Counted from the first letter of the stretch, positions 8,676 to 19,695 are shown. The stretch is DNA of 64,000 nt from Akkermansia muciniphila (GCA_945888375.1 CAMCZZ010000004.1:62001-126000), one strand, 5' to 3'. Numbers and translations: made by a program. The notes: a model not told the origin generated them from the sequence alone.

Positions 8676-11027
8676 ATGACTTCGCCCCGCCCCACCGCTC
8701 AACCCCCGGACTTCACCGCCGTCACTAAAACCCTGGCGGCGGCGGGTCTTTTGCTCTGCAGCCTGCTTTTGGCGGGCTGGCTGAACGGGACGGAAGCACT
8801 GACCCGGTTTTTAGGGGGGGACCGTTTATGGAGGCCGCCTCTGGCGCTGGCTTTTGGGGCCCTTGCCGTGAGCCTGTGGTTGCGGTGCAGCGGGGACGAG
8901 GCTCGTCGCGCCGGCCAACGGGCCGCCTGGCTCGGAGTCTTGCTGGGCGCCCTGCACTATTTCGGGCAAAGCTGGCCGGCGTGGCCCGCCCCAGCGCACA
9001 CCGGGACCCCGGCGGCCCTCGCGTTTCCCTCGGCCGCCACGCTGTGCGTGCTTTTGCTCGGTGCCGCCTTGCTGGGGCTCGACTACCGTGTCCGCGAGGA
9101 CAAGCGCCCGACGCACGCTTTTGCCCTGCTGGCCGCCTTGATGGCACTCTTTGCCCTGCAAGGCCGGCTTTTCAGCTCCGACTCGTGGATGGGCGAAGGG
9201 TTTTTTCAGGATCTCTCCCTCGCTGGTTCCTGTGTCATTCTGGTGCTCGCCGTCGGCGTGCTCTTCTCCAGGAAAGGAAACGGAGCCCTCCAGATTCTCG
9301 CCAGCGAGGGCCCCGGCGGGTGCATCGCCCGCCGTTTGCTGCCGCTCGGGCTCGTCATTCCCCTGTGCTCGGAATCCGTCCGCATGGTGGGCGTCCAGGC
9401 CGGCTGGTTTGATGAGCCTTTCGCGCGGGCCGCGCAAAGCACCCTCCGGGTTTTCGTCATAGGCTATCTAATCTGGCGTGTTTCCGTGGGGCTGGATCGC
9501 TCGGATGCCCAGCGCCGCACCGCATCACGGTTACTGCTGGAGGGAGAAAAGGGGGCACGGGAGGCACTCGAATCCCTGCCCCAAATCGTCTGGAGCTGCG
9601 CGCCCGACGGCCAGTGTGATTACCTCAGCCCCCAATGGGAACGCTACACCGGCACGCGAGTCGCAGGCGGCCTAGGTAACGGCTGGCAACAACAACTTCA
9701 CCCCGAGGACCGCGAGCACGCCCGCCAAAGCTGGGCGGCAAGCGCGGCCGCAGGCCGCCCTTTCGACAGCGAGCTGCGCCTGCGCCGTCATGACGGCATT
9801 TACCGCTGGTTCAAAACCCGTTCGGAACCCCTGCGTGGCACCGATGGCCGGATTCGCAAATGGTTCGGCACCCACACGGATATTGATGACCGCGTGCGCG
9901 CCGAGGCGGCCCTCGCCGAGTCCAATGCCCGCACCGAAGCGATTTTCCGAGCTTCCCGCGACGCCTTGCTCGTCACCGACCAGGATGGCCGGATACTCGA
10001 CACCAATCCCGCCACCAGCCGCCTCTTGGGCTACGAACGGCAGGAACTGCTCTCCTTCGATTTGTGCCGTCTGGAGCCAGCTGGCCGTCTGGCCGCCGCC
10101 GCCCGCGAACTCGGAAAGCGACTCGGCCGGGAAGGCGAACTCTTTGAAACCCGGCTCTCCGCCCGGGACGGCCAGACGATTGACGTGGAGGCGGCGATCG
10201 CCCCCCTGCACCGCGCTGGCGAGACTCGCCTGATTGCGGCGCTAAGAGATATCACCGGCCGCCAGAAAGCGGCCGAGGCCCTGCGCCAGGCCTATGACGA
10301 ACTCGAACGCAGGGTGCAGGAACGCACCTCGGCCATCGAGCGCAGCAACCGCGATCTGGAGCAGTTCGCCTACGTCGCCTCCCACGACCTGCAAGAGCCA
10401 CTGCGCGCCGTGGCCGGCTGCGCGCAGCTCCTTAAACGACGCTACTCCGGGCAACTCGACGCCGGTGCCGACGAGTTGATCAACCACCTGGTCACGGGCG
10501 CGGTGCGCATGCAAAACTTGATTCAGGACCTGCTGACCTACGCCCGGCTCGACCGGCGGGAGACAACCGGCATCGAGGCGGACTCGGCCCTGGCCTTTAA
10601 AACTGCCCTCACCCAGCTGGAGGTCGCCATCCGCGAGAGCCAAGCCGCCGTCAGCCTCGAGGGCGACCTGCCCCAAGTCCGCGCCGACCGCGCGCAACTG
10701 GTGCTGCTTTTCCAAAATCTGCTGGGCAATGCCTTGAAATACCGCTCCACCGCCACCCCGCGCATACTCCTGTCCGTCCAGCGCAAGGGCAACGACTGGG
10801 AATTCGCCCTGGCGGATAACGGCATCGGTATAGAACCGCGCCACCAGGAACGTATTTTTGTCATTTTCCAACGCCTCCACGCCCAAGGCGAATACGCCGG
10901 CACGGGCATCGGTCTCGCCGTCTGCAAAAAAATCGTGGAAAGGCACGGCGGCCGTATCTGGGTGGAATCCAAACTCGGGGTCGGCTCCACTTTCCGCTTC
11001 ACCCTGCCTGCCATCACGCCGCCATGA
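8676..11027 (+). CDS. Membrane PAS-domain sensor histidine kinase
   Basis: The 783-residue protein has an N-terminal half (residues about 15-270) of seven or eight hydrophobic segments. Two PAS domains follow, at about 295-405 and 415-530, then a coiled coil and a HisKA domain with the phospho-accepting His570 in YVASHDLQEPLRAV. The HATPase domain is complete: N-box LLFQNLLGNALKYR, G1 box ADNGIGIE and G2 box GTGIGLAVCKKI. The stop overlaps the start of the next gene (ATGA at 11024-11027). The coupling implies that it phosphorylates the following multi-receiver protein. The signal is unknown. Confidence 0.92.
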   Translation: MTSPRPTAQPPDFTAVTKTLAAAGLLLCSLLLAGWLNGTEALTRFLGGDRLWRPPLALAFGALAVSLWLRCSGDEARRAGQRAAWLGVLLGALHYFGQSWPAWPAPAHTGTPAALAFPSAATLCVLLLGAALLGLDYRVREDKRPTHAFALLAALMALFALQGRLFSSDSWMGEGFFQDLSLAGSCVILVLAVGVLFSRKGNGALQILASEGPGGCIARRLLPLGLVIPLCSESVRMVGVQAGWFDEPFARAAQSTLRVFVIGYLIWRVSVGLDRSDAQRRTASRLLLEGEKGAREALESLPQIVWSCAPDGQCDYLSPQWERYTGTRVAGGLGNGWQQQLHPEDREHARQSWAASAAAGRPFDSELRLRRHDGIYRWFKTRSEPLRGTDGRIRKWFGTHTDIDDRVRAEAALAESNARTEAIFRASRDALLVTDQDGRILDTNPATSRLLGYERQELLSFDLCRLEPAGRLAAAARELGKRLGREGELFETRLSARDGQTIDVEAAIAPLHRAGETRLIAALRDITGRQKAAEALRQAYDELERRVQERTSAIERSNRDLEQFAYVASHDLQEPLRAVAGCAQLLKRRYSGQLDAGADELINHLVTGAVRMQNLIQDLLTYARLDRRETTGIEADSALAFKTALTQLEVAIRESQAAVSLEGDLPQVRADRAQLVLLFQNLLGNALKYRSTATPRILLSVQRKGNDWEFALADNGIGIEPRHQERIFVIFQRLHAQGEYAGTGIGLAVCKKIVERHGGRIWVESKLGVGSTFRFTLPAITPP

Positions 11028-13090
11028 ACACCACCCCGCCCGCCCTTGCGAAACGCGGTTCAAACTCGCGTCCGTTCCAAATTCTCCTGGTGGAAGACAA
11101 CCCCGCCGATGATTTGCTGGCCCGTGAAGCCTTCCGCACCACCAAGGCGCGCACCGTCGTGCACCGGGTGGAGGACGGCCTCGAGGCCCTCGCCTTTATG
11201 CGCCATCAGGGTCGCTTCAAGGACGCCCCGCGTCCCGACCTCGTTTTACTCGACCTGAATCTTCCCCGAATGGACGGTCGTGAAACCCTGGCGGAGCTGA
11301 AGTCCGACCCCCGCCTGCGCAGCATTCCCGTGCTCGTGCTCACCACCTCGCAGGCGGAAGAGGACGTCGGCGGCGCCTACAGCCTGCATGCCAATGGCTA
11401 CGTGCGAAAGCCGGTCAAATACGATGACTTCATCACGCTGGTCGCGGCCATAGACGCGTTCTGGCTCGGGTGCGCCACGCTTCCCGAGGAGATGCCCGCC
11501 GAGGCGCCCGCCGCCGCAGGCAACGAAGCCTGGAACCGCTTCAACAGCGTGCGCCTGCTGCTCATCGAGGACAGCGCCAGCGATGTCTTCCTGCTCGAAT
11601 CCGCCCTCGCGGAATCCGATGCGCTCAAATTCGAGCTCACCCACGCCAGCCGGCTCTCCGCGGCACGGTCTTTGATGCGCAGGCACATTTTTGACGTCGT
11701 GATCGTGGATCTAGGCCTGCCGGATTCGAATGGCCTCGCCACCCTGAGAGAAGTGCAAAACCAGGGCGGCGGCGCAGCCGTGATCGTGCTCACCGGACTG
11801 GACGACGAAGAAGCCGGCCTGGCCGCCCTCCGCGAAGGCGCCCAGGATTTCATCGTCAAAGGTCAACTCTCCGGCCGCGCCCTGGTCCGCGCGATCCGTT
11901 ACGCCCGAGACCGTCGGCGCATAGAAGACCAGTTGAGACAGGCCCAGCGCGACCAAACCGTGGGGCAACTCGCCGCGGGCGTGGCCCACGATTTCAATAA
12001 CCTGCTCCAGGTTATCCGCGCGCAGGCGGAACTCCTCGCCCTGGGCGCCGCCGGGAGCCGGCCGGAAGTGGCGGAAACGACCCGGCAAATCATCGCCACC
12101 TCAGACCGGGCCGCCAGCCTCACCCGCCAGATGATGACCTATGGCCGCCAGCAAAGAATGGACCTCGCCCCGCTCAATCTGAACGACGTGGTAAACGGAC
12201 TGGAACCCCTAATACGTCGAAGCATAGGCGGCACGATCCTGCTGGACCTCGACCTCAGAAACGGCCTGCCCGCCGTGCGGGCGGATCTCGGCATGGTGGA
12301 GCAAGTGGTCATGAACTTAATGATCCATGCGCGCGACAGCCTGCTCGGCGGCGGCCCCGTCCAACTGGCGACCAGGCTCGCCGATTTTACCCGGCCCGAA
12401 ACAGAAATTGCCCCCGTGTTTGCCAATGCCAGCGGACTTTACGCGGCCCTGGCCGTCACTTATCCCGGGCGCCCCCTCGGACCCGAGGAAATGCGGCGGG
12501 CGTTCGACCCCTTCGCCTTCAGCGGCGACCCCGGCTGCGGCACCGGACTGGGCCTGGCCATGGTCAGCGGCGTGGCCCAACGCCACGGCGGCGGAGTAGC
12601 CGTCCGCTCCAGCCCGGAAACCGGCACCGAGTTCTGGTTCTACCTGCCGGCCATGAATGCAGCCGCCCAAAACACGGCCCACATAGACGGCAAGGCCTGC
12701 ACAATCCTGCTCGTCGAGGACGACGATATCCTACGCAACATGGTGGCGACCGTCCTGCAAGGAGCGGGCCATCAAGTGGTCGAGGCTTCCTCCGGCACCC
12801 TCGCCCTGGACCAGTGGGAGAAAAATCAGGCCGGCCTGGATCTCGTGATCACCGACCTCATGATGCCCGACGGCTTGAACGGCGACGAACTGGGTCGCCG
12901 CCTCGCCACACTTCGCCCGGAATTGCCCATCATCTACATGAGCGGCTACGGGGCCGACGCCCTGACCGCGCAATGGATGCTCCGCGGAGGCGTGGATTTC
13001 TTGGCCAAGCCCTTTTCAGTCGACGAACTGCTCGGCCTGGTGCGGAGCAAGCTGGCGCAAACCGCCCTTTCGCCTACAGCCGGGCAATAA
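11024..13090 (+). CDS. Hybrid regulator: REC-REC-(degenerate kinase)-REC
   Basis: The 688-residue soluble protein has receiver 1 at about 18-145 (phospho-site Asp77 in LVLLDLNLP; Rcp1-like), receiver 2 at 175-295 (Asp229 in VVIVDLGLP), a dimerisation helix with His322 in [13 protein letters not shown], an ATPase-like domain at about 420-545, and receiver 3 at 558-685 (Asp611 in LVITDLMMP). In the ATPase-like domain the G2 box GTGLGLAMV is intact. The N-box reads [10 protein letters not shown], with His where Asn binds Mg, and the G1 Asp is missing (VTYPGRPL). It may therefore be a phospho-scaffold rather than an active kinase. It is coupled by a 4-base overlap to the upstream kinase. Confidence 0.9.
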   Translation: MNTTPPALAKRGSNSRPFQILLVEDNPADDLLAREAFRTTKARTVVHRVEDGLEALAFMRHQGRFKDAPRPDLVLLDLNLPRMDGRETLAELKSDPRLRSIPVLVLTTSQAEEDVGGAYSLHANGYVRKPVKYDDFITLVAAIDAFWLGCATLPEEMPAEAPAAAGNEAWNRFNSVRLLLIEDSASDVFLLESALAESDALKFELTHASRLSAARSLMRRHIFDVVIVDLGLPDSNGLATLREVQNQGGGAAVIVLTGLDDEEAGLAALREGAQDFIVKGQLSGRALVRAIRYARDRRRIEDQLRQAQRDQTVGQLAAGVAHDFNNLLQVIRAQAELLALGAAGSRPEVAETTRQIIATSDRAASLTRQMMTYGRQQRMDLAPLNLNDVVNGLEPLIRRSIGGTILLDLDLRNGLPAVRADLGMVEQVVMNLMIHARDSLLGGGPVQLATRLADFTRPETEIAPVFANASGLYAALAVTYPGRPLGPEEMRRAFDPFAFSGDPGCGTGLGLAMVSGVAQRHGGGVAVRSSPETGTEFWFYLPAMNAAAQNTAHIDGKACTILLVEDDDILRNMVATVLQGAGHQVVEASSGTLALDQWEKNQAGLDLVITDLMMPDGLNGDELGRRLATLRPELPIIYMSGYGADALTAQWMLRGGVDFLAKPFSVDELLGLVRSKLAQTALSPTAGQ

Positions 13091-14177
13091 TCGCATCCGT
13101 CATCTCCCGGGTGCCCACCGCCGTGCGCCCGAAGGCGATATCGCCGGTCCGCACACCATCGGTCGCCACCGCCGAGCGGACGGCCGCCTCGATGCGGGCC
13201 GCCACAGCATCGAGACCAAAACTGTAGCGCAACATCATGGCCACGGAGAGAATCTGCGCGCAGGGATTAGCGATTCCCTTGCCGGCGATATCAGGAGCGG
13301 TGCCGCCAGCGGGCTCGAAGAGGCCGAAAGGCAAACCCAAGGAATTCTTCCCCGTGCCCAGCGAGGCGCTGGAAAGCATGCCCAGCGAGCCGCAGATCAC
13401 GGCCATCTCATCCGAGAGGATATCGCCGAACATGTTTTCGGTAAACAGCACGTCGAACTGATTGGGATCGCGGGCCAGCTGCATCGCGGCGTTGTCCACA
13501 TACATGTGGGTGAGGGCGATGTCCGGGTGGTGCTTGGCGAAGTAAGCGGTGACCACGCGACGCCAGAGCACGGAGGTTTCGAGCACGTTAGCCTTGTCCA
13601 CCGAGCAAACTCTTTTGCCGCGCGCGCGCGCGGTGACGGCGGCGACCTCGGCGATGCGCTCGATCTCGGAGGTCTTATAAACCATGGTATCGACCGCCTG
13701 CTCCTCGCCGTTCTCCAGCGTGGTGGTAGTCTTGGGCTGGCCGAAGTAGATGCCGCCGGTCAACTCGCGGATGCAGACGATGTCGATGCCTTGGGGAATG
13801 CGCGCGGACTTGAGCGGGGAGGCGTCGGTCAGATCGGCATACAAAAGCCCGGGGCGGATATTGGCAAAAAGGTTAAAGGCCTTGCGCAAGGGCAGCAACG
13901 CCGCGCGCTCTGGCTGCTCTTTGGGCGGAAGCTTCTCCCACTTGGGACCGCCGACGGAACCGAAAAGGATGGCATCGGCCTCGCGGCAAAGGGCGAGCGT
14001 CGAGTCGGGTAGCGCCTTGCCATGGTTATCAATCCCGGCGCCGCCAACATCGGCTAGGCCGTAGGACAGGGTCAACCCCTCCTGCTTGGCAAGGTGCTCG
14101 AGGACGCGGAGAGCCTCGGACATGACCTCGGGACCGATGTAATCGCCTGGCAGGACAGCAAAATTGAGGGTGGGCAT
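13074..14177 (-). CDS. leuB: 3-isopropylmalate dehydrogenase
   Basis: The 367-residue LeuB oxidatively decarboxylates 3-isopropylmalate with NAD+ in leucine synthesis. Family motifs are [43 protein letters not shown] and [20 protein letters not shown]. The start [19 protein letters not shown] matches the family; the 37-residue upstream extension is out of character. It overlaps the convergent hybrid regulator by 17 bases at its 3' end. The downstream-adjacent methyltransferase is also on the minus strand and ends 67 bases before this start, so the two may be co-transcribed. No other leu gene is in the window. Confidence 0.96.
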   Translation of the reverse strand: MPTLNFAVLPGDYIGPEVMSEALRVLEHLAKQEGLTLSYGLADVGGAGIDNHGKALPDSTLALCREADAILFGSVGGPKWEKLPPKEQPERAALLPLRKAFNLFANIRPGLLYADLTDASPLKSARIPQGIDIVCIRELTGGIYFGQPKTTTTLENGEEQAVDTMVYKTSEIERIAEVAAVTARARGKRVCSVDKANVLETSVLWRRVVTAYFAKHHPDIALTHMYVDNAAMQLARDPNQFDVLFTENMFGDILSDEMAVICGSLGMLSSASLGTGKNSLGLPFGLFEPAGGTAPDIAGKGIANPCAQILSVAMMLRYSFGLDAVAARIEAAVRSAVATDGVRTGDIAFGRTAVGTREMTDAIIARL

Positions 14178-14244
14178 GGTAAAAGGGGAAAACCGCCAGC
14201 ATGGCGCGCAGTCGGCCGCGCTGGCAAGCCGGCTTTGCCAGCGC

Positions 14245-15552
14245 TCAGGCGCCGCCGCGCCTGAACACCGCCACACCCGCCCCGTCATGGCCAGTGACCC
14301 AAGGCAAGGCCACGCTCGCCTTCACCAACTCGAAGGCCTGGCCCTCGGCCGAGCGCAGGAAAGCCGCCGCCACCGAGGCATTCTCCTCCGCATCAATCGA
14401 ACAAGTGCTGTAAACCAGTCGCCCGCCCGGCTTGAGCCACCGCGCCGCGCCGCCAAGCAATTCGAGCTGTTGCTTCGCGTGCTTGCCAAAATCCGCCGGT
14501 TGCAACCGCCATTTCACATCCACGCGATGCCGCATCACCCCGCTGTTGCTGCAAGGTGCATCGACGAGGACCGCGTCAAAAGTGCCCGGCGCCATGCCCA
14601 TGAGACTGGTGGAACGTCGCAAGTCACCCTCCACCCGCTTGGCCGAGACACCCGCCGGCACGCGCTTTAAGTTCTCCGCCAACCGCTCGTGGCGCGCGCC
14701 CGGCACGTCTAGCGCCACCAGTAAACCCTCCCCCATACGATCGGCCAGCGCGAGGCTCTTGCCCCCCGGCGCCGCGCAGGCATCGATAATCCTTTCGCCG
14801 GCCACCGGCGCCAAAGCCTCAATCGCGATGCGCGTGCCCGGATCCGCAAGATAAACCCGGCCATCCGCCAGGGCGCGAGCCACCTCGGACCAGTGGCCGC
14901 CCTTGACCAAATAATAGCCGGGCCACGGCGTGGACTCGAGCCACCCGGCCTCAGCCGCACCGGGTCCACCGGGCAAACGCCAGCGCGCGTGCACCGGAGC
15001 CGGCTTCAGATTCCACTCAAGCAGCAGGCGGGTGGCTTCGGCGCCAAATTCCACCAGCCAGCGCTCCACCAACCAAGCCGGGGTAGAATAAAAATCCGCC
15101 AGCACGGTCGCCGTGGCGATTTTACCGGGCGCGGCCTGGGCAGCCAACGCCTCCGCCAGCTTGCGCACGACGGCATTCACCAGCTTCGCCTCCGATTCGC
15201 TAGCCAAGGCCTTGGTCTGGCTGACGGCGTGGTGCCCGACTTTGGCCGCATGCCCGTCGCCGCCCCCCTCGATGAGTTCATAGCCCGAAAGCAGAAGAAT
15301 CGCCATGACGCGGGAACGTGGACGCAGGCGCACCAACGTGGAGACCAGAGTCTCGATCCTGCCATAATGCCGGATGGCCCCGTAAAAGAGATTCTGGCAC
15401 CGCGCACGAGCCCCTCCCGTGAGCTGGACCGTGTCCAGCAACGCGTCCGCCCGCACCTCCTCGTCAAGCCAGCGAACCAATAAGCGGGCCGCCACGGGCC
15501 AGGCATCGGGAGCAGGGGAAGCGGACGGGACGGAATCGGTTTCTTGATACAT
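14245..15552 (-). CDS. rsmB: 16S rRNA (cytosine-5)-methyltransferase, RsmB/Sun family
   Basis: The 435-residue protein has an N-terminal NusB-like RNA-binding domain (to about residue 145) and a C-terminal Rossmann m5C methyltransferase domain. The SAM site is [19 protein letters not shown]. The two cysteines of the NOL1/NOP2/Sun mechanism are in [12 protein letters not shown] and [12 protein letters not shown]. coli RsmB methylates C967 of 16S rRNA; the exact target here is inferred. The ATG at 15552 (MYQETDSVP) is preferred over the upstream frame extension because the family N-terminus aligns there. Confidence 0.88.
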   Translation of the reverse strand: MYQETDSVPSASPAPDAWPVAARLLVRWLDEEVRADALLDTVQLTGGARARCQNLFYGAIRHYGRIETLVSTLVRLRPRSRVMAILLLSGYELIEGGGDGHAAKVGHHAVSQTKALASESEAKLVNAVVRKLAEALAAQAAPGKIATATVLADFYSTPAWLVERWLVEFGAEATRLLLEWNLKPAPVHARWRLPGGPGAAEAGWLESTPWPGYYLVKGGHWSEVARALADGRVYLADPGTRIAIEALAPVAGERIIDACAAPGGKSLALADRMGEGLLVALDVPGARHERLAENLKRVPAGVSAKRVEGDLRRSTSLMGMAPGTFDAVLVDAPCSNSGVMRHRVDVKWRLQPADFGKHAKQQLELLGGAARWLKPGGRLVYSTCSIDAEENASVAAAFLRSAEGQAFELVKASVALPWVTGHDGAGVAVFRRGGA

Positions 15553-15656
15553 AAGGAAAAGGTTCTGCGCAAAGGCGGCCGCGACCCCACCAGCCCCCCG
15601 GGGCAACGCAACCCCCAAAACACGCCCGTCCCCGCCAGTCCTGCCAGTCCGCTGCT

Positions 15657-16181
15657 TTATCGCACCACCAGCACACCCCTCATCCCCAACTGGCAGTGGG
15701 CCGGAAAACTACAGAGATAAACATAGTCCCCCGGGGCCGCCGGAACCGTAAAGACCACGGCATCACTGCCGCCTCCCCCGATCAGCTTGGTATGGGCGAT
15801 GACATCCCCGGCTCGGGAGGACGGCACATAATCGGTCGCCTTGGCGCCAAGCGCCGCCTTTAAAAAAGCGGCCTCATCCGCGCCCCCGCGCAGTAAAACC
15901 CAGTTATGTCCCATCGCTTCCTTGGGTGCCGAACCTAGGTTGACCAATTTTAACCGGATGACCTCGCCCGGTGCCACCTCCAGGCGGGTGACACTGAATG
16001 CCATACCGTCACCGACCTCGATCCCCACTGCACGTGGCTGCTCTGCCGTCCCTTTTTCCACAGCCGCCACCAAGACCGGCTCTTTTTTCCCAACCGGAGC
16101 GGGGTGGGTTGCCGGTCCACAGCCGGAAAACACCAATGCCAGCGCCGCACAGGGGAAAACGCATCCAAATCTAGGATTCAT
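15657..16181 (-). CDS. Azurin/plastocyanin-like blue-copper lipoprotein
   Basis: The 174-residue cupredoxin has a signal peptide ending in the lipobox FSGC (about residue 21), so it is probably anchored to a membrane facing the periplasm. The type 1 copper ligands are visible: His in MGHNWVLLRG, then Cys, His and Met in YLCSFPAHCQLGMRG. The spacing fits azurin/auracyanin. It is transcribed away from the caa3 oxidase operon that starts 220 bases away, so a role in passing electrons to that oxidase is a reasonable inference. The shared gap holds a 9-base inverted repeat at 16270-16299. Confidence 0.87.
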   Translation of the reverse strand: MNPRFGCVFPCAALALVFSGCGPATHPAPVGKKEPVLVAAVEKGTAEQPRAVGIEVGDGMAFSVTRLEVAPGEVIRLKLVNLGSAPKEAMGHNWVLLRGGADEAAFLKAALGAKATDYVPSSRAGDVIAHTKLIGGGGSDAVVFTVPAAPGDYVYLCSFPAHCQLGMRGVLVVR

Positions 16182-16269
16182 GACCCAGCCCTGCCGGCAT
16201 CCGCCCCCCGGGGCAAGCCAGCCCTCCCGACTTTAGCTGTGCTATCGCAGCGAGGACCTCAGCTAATAA

Positions 16270-16299
16270 CTCCTTTGCGCGCAACAAACGGCAAAGGAG
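16270..16299. promoter_or_regulatory. Inverted repeat in the azurin-cox divergent promoter region
   Basis: A perfect 9-base inverted repeat, ctcctttgc (16270-16278) and gcaaaggag (16291-16299), has a 12-base spacer. A 10-bp palindrome ttgcgcgcaa overlaps it at 16275-16284. The surrounding gap (16182-16401) contains AT-rich patches (for example 16317-16335) suited to promoters on both strands. It could be an operator shared by azurin and coxB, or an RNA hairpin in the coxB leader. Confidence 0.4.
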
Positions 16300-16401
16300 G
16301 GGTGGAAAATACGCTGTTTGATTATAGCTTGATAACGCTGCCCGAGTCGGAACCCTCCGCCCTTGGTGCAAACCCACCTCCCTTTTTCCCGAAACACGAC
16401 C

Positions 16402-17673
16402 ATGCGATTCAGCCCAGTCCCTTTCCTGCGCCGCGCCGCCACCACCTGCGCCCTGCTCGCCCTGCCCGTCTTGCACGGCGGCTGGCTCTCCGGCCCCCAA
16501 TCCACCTTCGACGTGAAGGGACCGGTCGCGCGCACGCAGCTAGACGTATTTTACGTCACCGTCTGGGTGACCATGATCGTCTTCGTGATCGTCGCCTCCA
16601 TCTTGGCATACGCCACACTCAAATTCCGCACCAAGGGTCCCATTGATAAAAACAGTCCCGTCCCCGACCAAGGTCACGGCAACCCCTTCGTTGAGCTCGG
16701 CCTGATCGGTGCCTCGATCGGCGCTCTTGTGTTCATCGCCGTCCCGACCCTCAAGGCCATTTGGTATACCTATGATGTCCCCGCGGAACAGCGGGCCAAC
16801 GCCTACGAAGTGACCGCCCGCGGCCTGCAATGGTGGTTCCAATTCGAATATCCCGCCGAGCAGATTGACGGCTCCGGCCAGCTGGTGACCGGCAACGAGC
16901 TCGTCATCCCCGCCGGACGCCCCGTGCGCATCAACCTCCGCACCTCCGACGTGATCCACTCCTTCTGGGTGCCCAAGCTCGGTGGCAAAGTCGACATGAT
17001 GCCCAATCGCGGCAACCACCTCTGGCTGCAAGCTGACGAGCCTGGCTATTTCTGGGGGCAATGTGCCGAATACTGCGGCGAATCCCACGCCGTCATGCGC
17101 TTCCGCGTCATCGCACTCGGCGCCGAAGACTTCGCCGCCTGGCTTGAAAATCAGAAGAAGCCCGCTCGCACCGTAGCACCAGTCGCGGACGCCCCCAAGG
17201 CCGCGTTCGCCAGTTACGACATGACTCCGAAGAAGCGCAATTCCCCTGGTTACACCGCCGCATTTGATGCCGACCCGATGGGCGCCTGGACCGCGCTGCA
17301 ATTCCCCGAGAAGAACGAAGACCCCACCCTCATCGCTCAGGGTCGGGCTCTCTTTAAAGAAAAAAACTGCATCACCTGCCACAATGTCCGAGGGCACGAG
17401 GGCATAGGCGTGAACGCCCCCGACCTCACCCACTTCGGCTCTCGTAGCACCCTTGCCGCCGGTCTGTTGGAGAACAACAAGTCGAATCTCCATCGCTGGA
17501 TCGTTGAACCCAACAACGTCAAACCCGGAAACAAGATGTATATGGGAGTCAATGGCATGGCCGGCTACATGGAGATCGATCCCGCCACCAAGGCTATGAA
17601 CGGCAAGGCCCACATCGCGGTGAATGACACCGAGGCCCGCGCCATGGTGGAATACCTCCACAGTTTGAAATAA
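16402..17673 (+). CDS. coxB: caa3-type cytochrome c oxidase subunit II with fused cytochrome c
   Basis: The 423-residue protein has a signal-like N-terminus, two membrane helices (about residues 45-70 and 90-115) and a periplasmic CuA domain, with His in DVIHSFWVPKLGGK and the ligand cluster in GQCAEYCGESHAVM. A C-terminal cytochrome c domain has CITCHNVRGHEG and a later Met ligand. The fused haem domain defines the caa3 subtype, which accepts electrons from small c-type or copper proteins. ATG at 16402 (MRFSPVPFLRR) is preferred to an upstream TTG. It is the first gene of the cox operon. Confidence 0.95.
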   Translation: MRFSPVPFLRRAATTCALLALPVLHGGWLSGPQSTFDVKGPVARTQLDVFYVTVWVTMIVFVIVASILAYATLKFRTKGPIDKNSPVPDQGHGNPFVELGLIGASIGALVFIAVPTLKAIWYTYDVPAEQRANAYEVTARGLQWWFQFEYPAEQIDGSGQLVTGNELVIPAGRPVRINLRTSDVIHSFWVPKLGGKVDMMPNRGNHLWLQADEPGYFWGQCAEYCGESHAVMRFRVIALGAEDFAAWLENQKKPARTVAPVADAPKAAFASYDMTPKKRNSPGYTAAFDADPMGAWTALQFPEKNEDPTLIAQGRALFKEKNCITCHNVRGHEGIGVNAPDLTHFGSRSTLAAGLLENNKSNLHRWIVEPNNVKPGNKMYMGVNGMAGYMEIDPATKAMNGKAHIAVNDTEARAMVEYLHSLK

Positions 17674-17730
17674 ACGCCACTCCCTCTCAAAGTCCCGGTT
17701 CCACGCTCCCAGCTCCACGCACCCTCCGCC

Positions 17731-19695
17731 ATGGCCACCGCCACCCTCAAGTCCGCCCACTACACCGCGCCCCAAGCCGTCAAGCCCGCTACGCGTCCTT
17801 GGTTCTTCACCCGGCCCGCCGCTAAAACCGGACTGGTATCCTGGCTCACGACCGTGGATCACAAGAAGATCGGCCTGCTTTACGCCGTAACCGCCCTGTT
17901 CTTCTTCCTCGTTGGCGGCGTCGAGGCCCTGATGATCCGCGTCCAGCTGGCGGTGCCGAACAACACCTTCATCAGCCATCAGCTCTACAACGAGTTGTTC
18001 ACCATGCACGCGACGACGATGATCTTCCTCGCCGTCATGCCGCTCTCGGCCGCGTTTTTTAATTACATGATGCCGCTGCAGATCGGCGCGCGTGACGTGG
18101 CCTTCCCGCGTCTCAACGGCTTCGCCTTCTGGGTCTTTCTCGTCGGCGCCATCGTGCTGAACGTCGGCTGGTTTACCCGCGCCGGAGCGCCCGATGTCGG
18201 CTGGTTCGGCTACGCCCCGCTCACGTCCGTGGCCTACTCCAGCCAGTTCGCCGGTGACTCCTCGACCGACCTCTGGATCATGGGCCTGCAGATCCTCGGT
18301 GTGTCCTCCGTGATCGGGTCGCTAAATTTCATCGTCACGATCATCAACATGCGCGCGCCCGGCCTTACCATGATGCGCCTGCCGGTGTTCACCTGGATGA
18401 CGCTCTTCACCGCCTTTCTCATCATCCTGTCCTTCCCCGCCATCACCATTGCACTGGTGGAGCTCATGATGGACCGGTCCTTCGGCACCGGTTTCTTCGA
18501 GGTCGCCCGCGGCGGCATGCCCATCCTTTGGCAGCATCTCTTCTGGATTTTCGGCCACCCCGAGGTCTATATTCTCATCCTGCCCGCCATGGGCATCATC
18601 TCGGAGATTTTGCCTACCTTTTCGCGCAAGCCACTCTTCGGCTACCCCATCGTGGTCTTCTCCGGCGCGGTCATCGGCTTCCTCGGCTTCGGCGTCTGGT
18701 CTCACCATATGTTCACCACCGGCCTCGGCACCATGGCCACGGCCGCGTTCTCCCTCGCCACCATGGCCATCGCCGTGCCGACCGGCGTGAAGATTTTCAA
18801 CTGGGTCGGCACCCTCTGGGGCGGCCAGATCTCCACCCGCACCCCGATGATGTTCGCCCTCGGCTTCATCTGGATGTTCATGATGGGCGGCTTTTCCGGC
18901 GTGATGCACTCCGCCGCTCCGGCCGACGCCCAGCAGCAAGACAGCTACTTCGTCGTCGCCCACTTCCACTACGTGCTGATCGGCGGCTCCATCTTCGCCC
19001 TGCTCGCCGGCATCCACTTTTGGTTCCCGCTGGTCTTCGGACGCATCGTATCGGAATTCTGGGGCAAGCTCTCCTTCTGGGTCATTTTTATGGGTTTCAA
19101 CGTGACCTTCTTCCCGATGCACTTCCTGGGCTTGAACGGCATGCCCCGCCGCACCGCCGTGTATGACGGCAACATGGGCTGGAACAGCGCCAACCTCACC
19201 GCAACCATCGGCGCCTTCATCCTCGCGATTGGCATCGGCACCTACTTCACCGTTATGGTATATACCTACCTTAAAGGGAAAAAAGCCACCGGTGACGTCT
19301 GGGACGCCCGCACGCTGGAGTGGTCCGTGCCCACCACCCCGCCCCCGGAGCATAATTTTCACATCACTCCAGTGGTTCATGCCCGCGACGCCTATTGGTA
19401 TGAAAAGACCCATGCCAAAGAGATTGCCGCCGAAAAGGCCAAGAACGCCCAGGCGGAGGAGTCCCACGGTGGCATCCACATGCCGAGCCAGTCCTGGTTC
19501 CCCATCATCACCGCCACGGGCATGCTGATCGGCGGTCTCTTTTTCGCCCATCACCACTTCCTCGGGGCGATCGCCGGCGGTTGCGTGATGCTTCTCGGTA
19601 TCATCGGCTGGGCCTTTGAGGGTCCGGGAGGCTATCACCTCCACATCGCCAAGGACGGCACCGTCACCGGTGGCGAGGGGCAGGACGCGCACTAA
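17731..19695 (+). CDS. coxA: Cytochrome c oxidase subunit I
   Basis: The 654-residue catalytic membrane subunit holds haem a and the haem a3-CuB centre. Haem a His is in TMHATTMIFLAVMP. CuB ligands are in FGHPEVYILILPAMG and SHHMFTTGLG, and the haem a3/haem a His residues are in VVAHFHYVLIGG. The HPEVY form, with the proton-channel Glu and the cross-linked Tyr, places it in the A1 type. The C-terminal part (about 540-654) carries extra hydrophobic segments and a His-rich region, as in other caa3 enzymes. It lies 57 bases after coxB. Confidence 0.97.
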   Translation: MATATLKSAHYTAPQAVKPATRPWFFTRPAAKTGLVSWLTTVDHKKIGLLYAVTALFFFLVGGVEALMIRVQLAVPNNTFISHQLYNELFTMHATTMIFLAVMPLSAAFFNYMMPLQIGARDVAFPRLNGFAFWVFLVGAIVLNVGWFTRAGAPDVGWFGYAPLTSVAYSSQFAGDSSTDLWIMGLQILGVSSVIGSLNFIVTIINMRAPGLTMMRLPVFTWMTLFTAFLIILSFPAITIALVELMMDRSFGTGFFEVARGGMPILWQHLFWIFGHPEVYILILPAMGIISEILPTFSRKPLFGYPIVVFSGAVIGFLGFGVWSHHMFTTGLGTMATAAFSLATMAIAVPTGVKIFNWVGTLWGGQISTRTPMMFALGFIWMFMMGGFSGVMHSAAPADAQQQDSYFVVAHFHYVLIGGSIFALLAGIHFWFPLVFGRIVSEFWGKLSFWVIFMGFNVTFFPMHFLGLNGMPRRTAVYDGNMGWNSANLTATIGAFILAIGIGTYFTVMVYTYLKGKKATGDVWDARTLEWSVPTTPPPEHNFHITPVVHARDAYWYEKTHAKEIAAEKAKNAQAEESHGGIHMPSQSWFPIITATGMLIGGLFFAHHHFLGAIAGGCVMLLGIIGWAFEGPGGYHLHIAKDGTVTGGEGQDAH

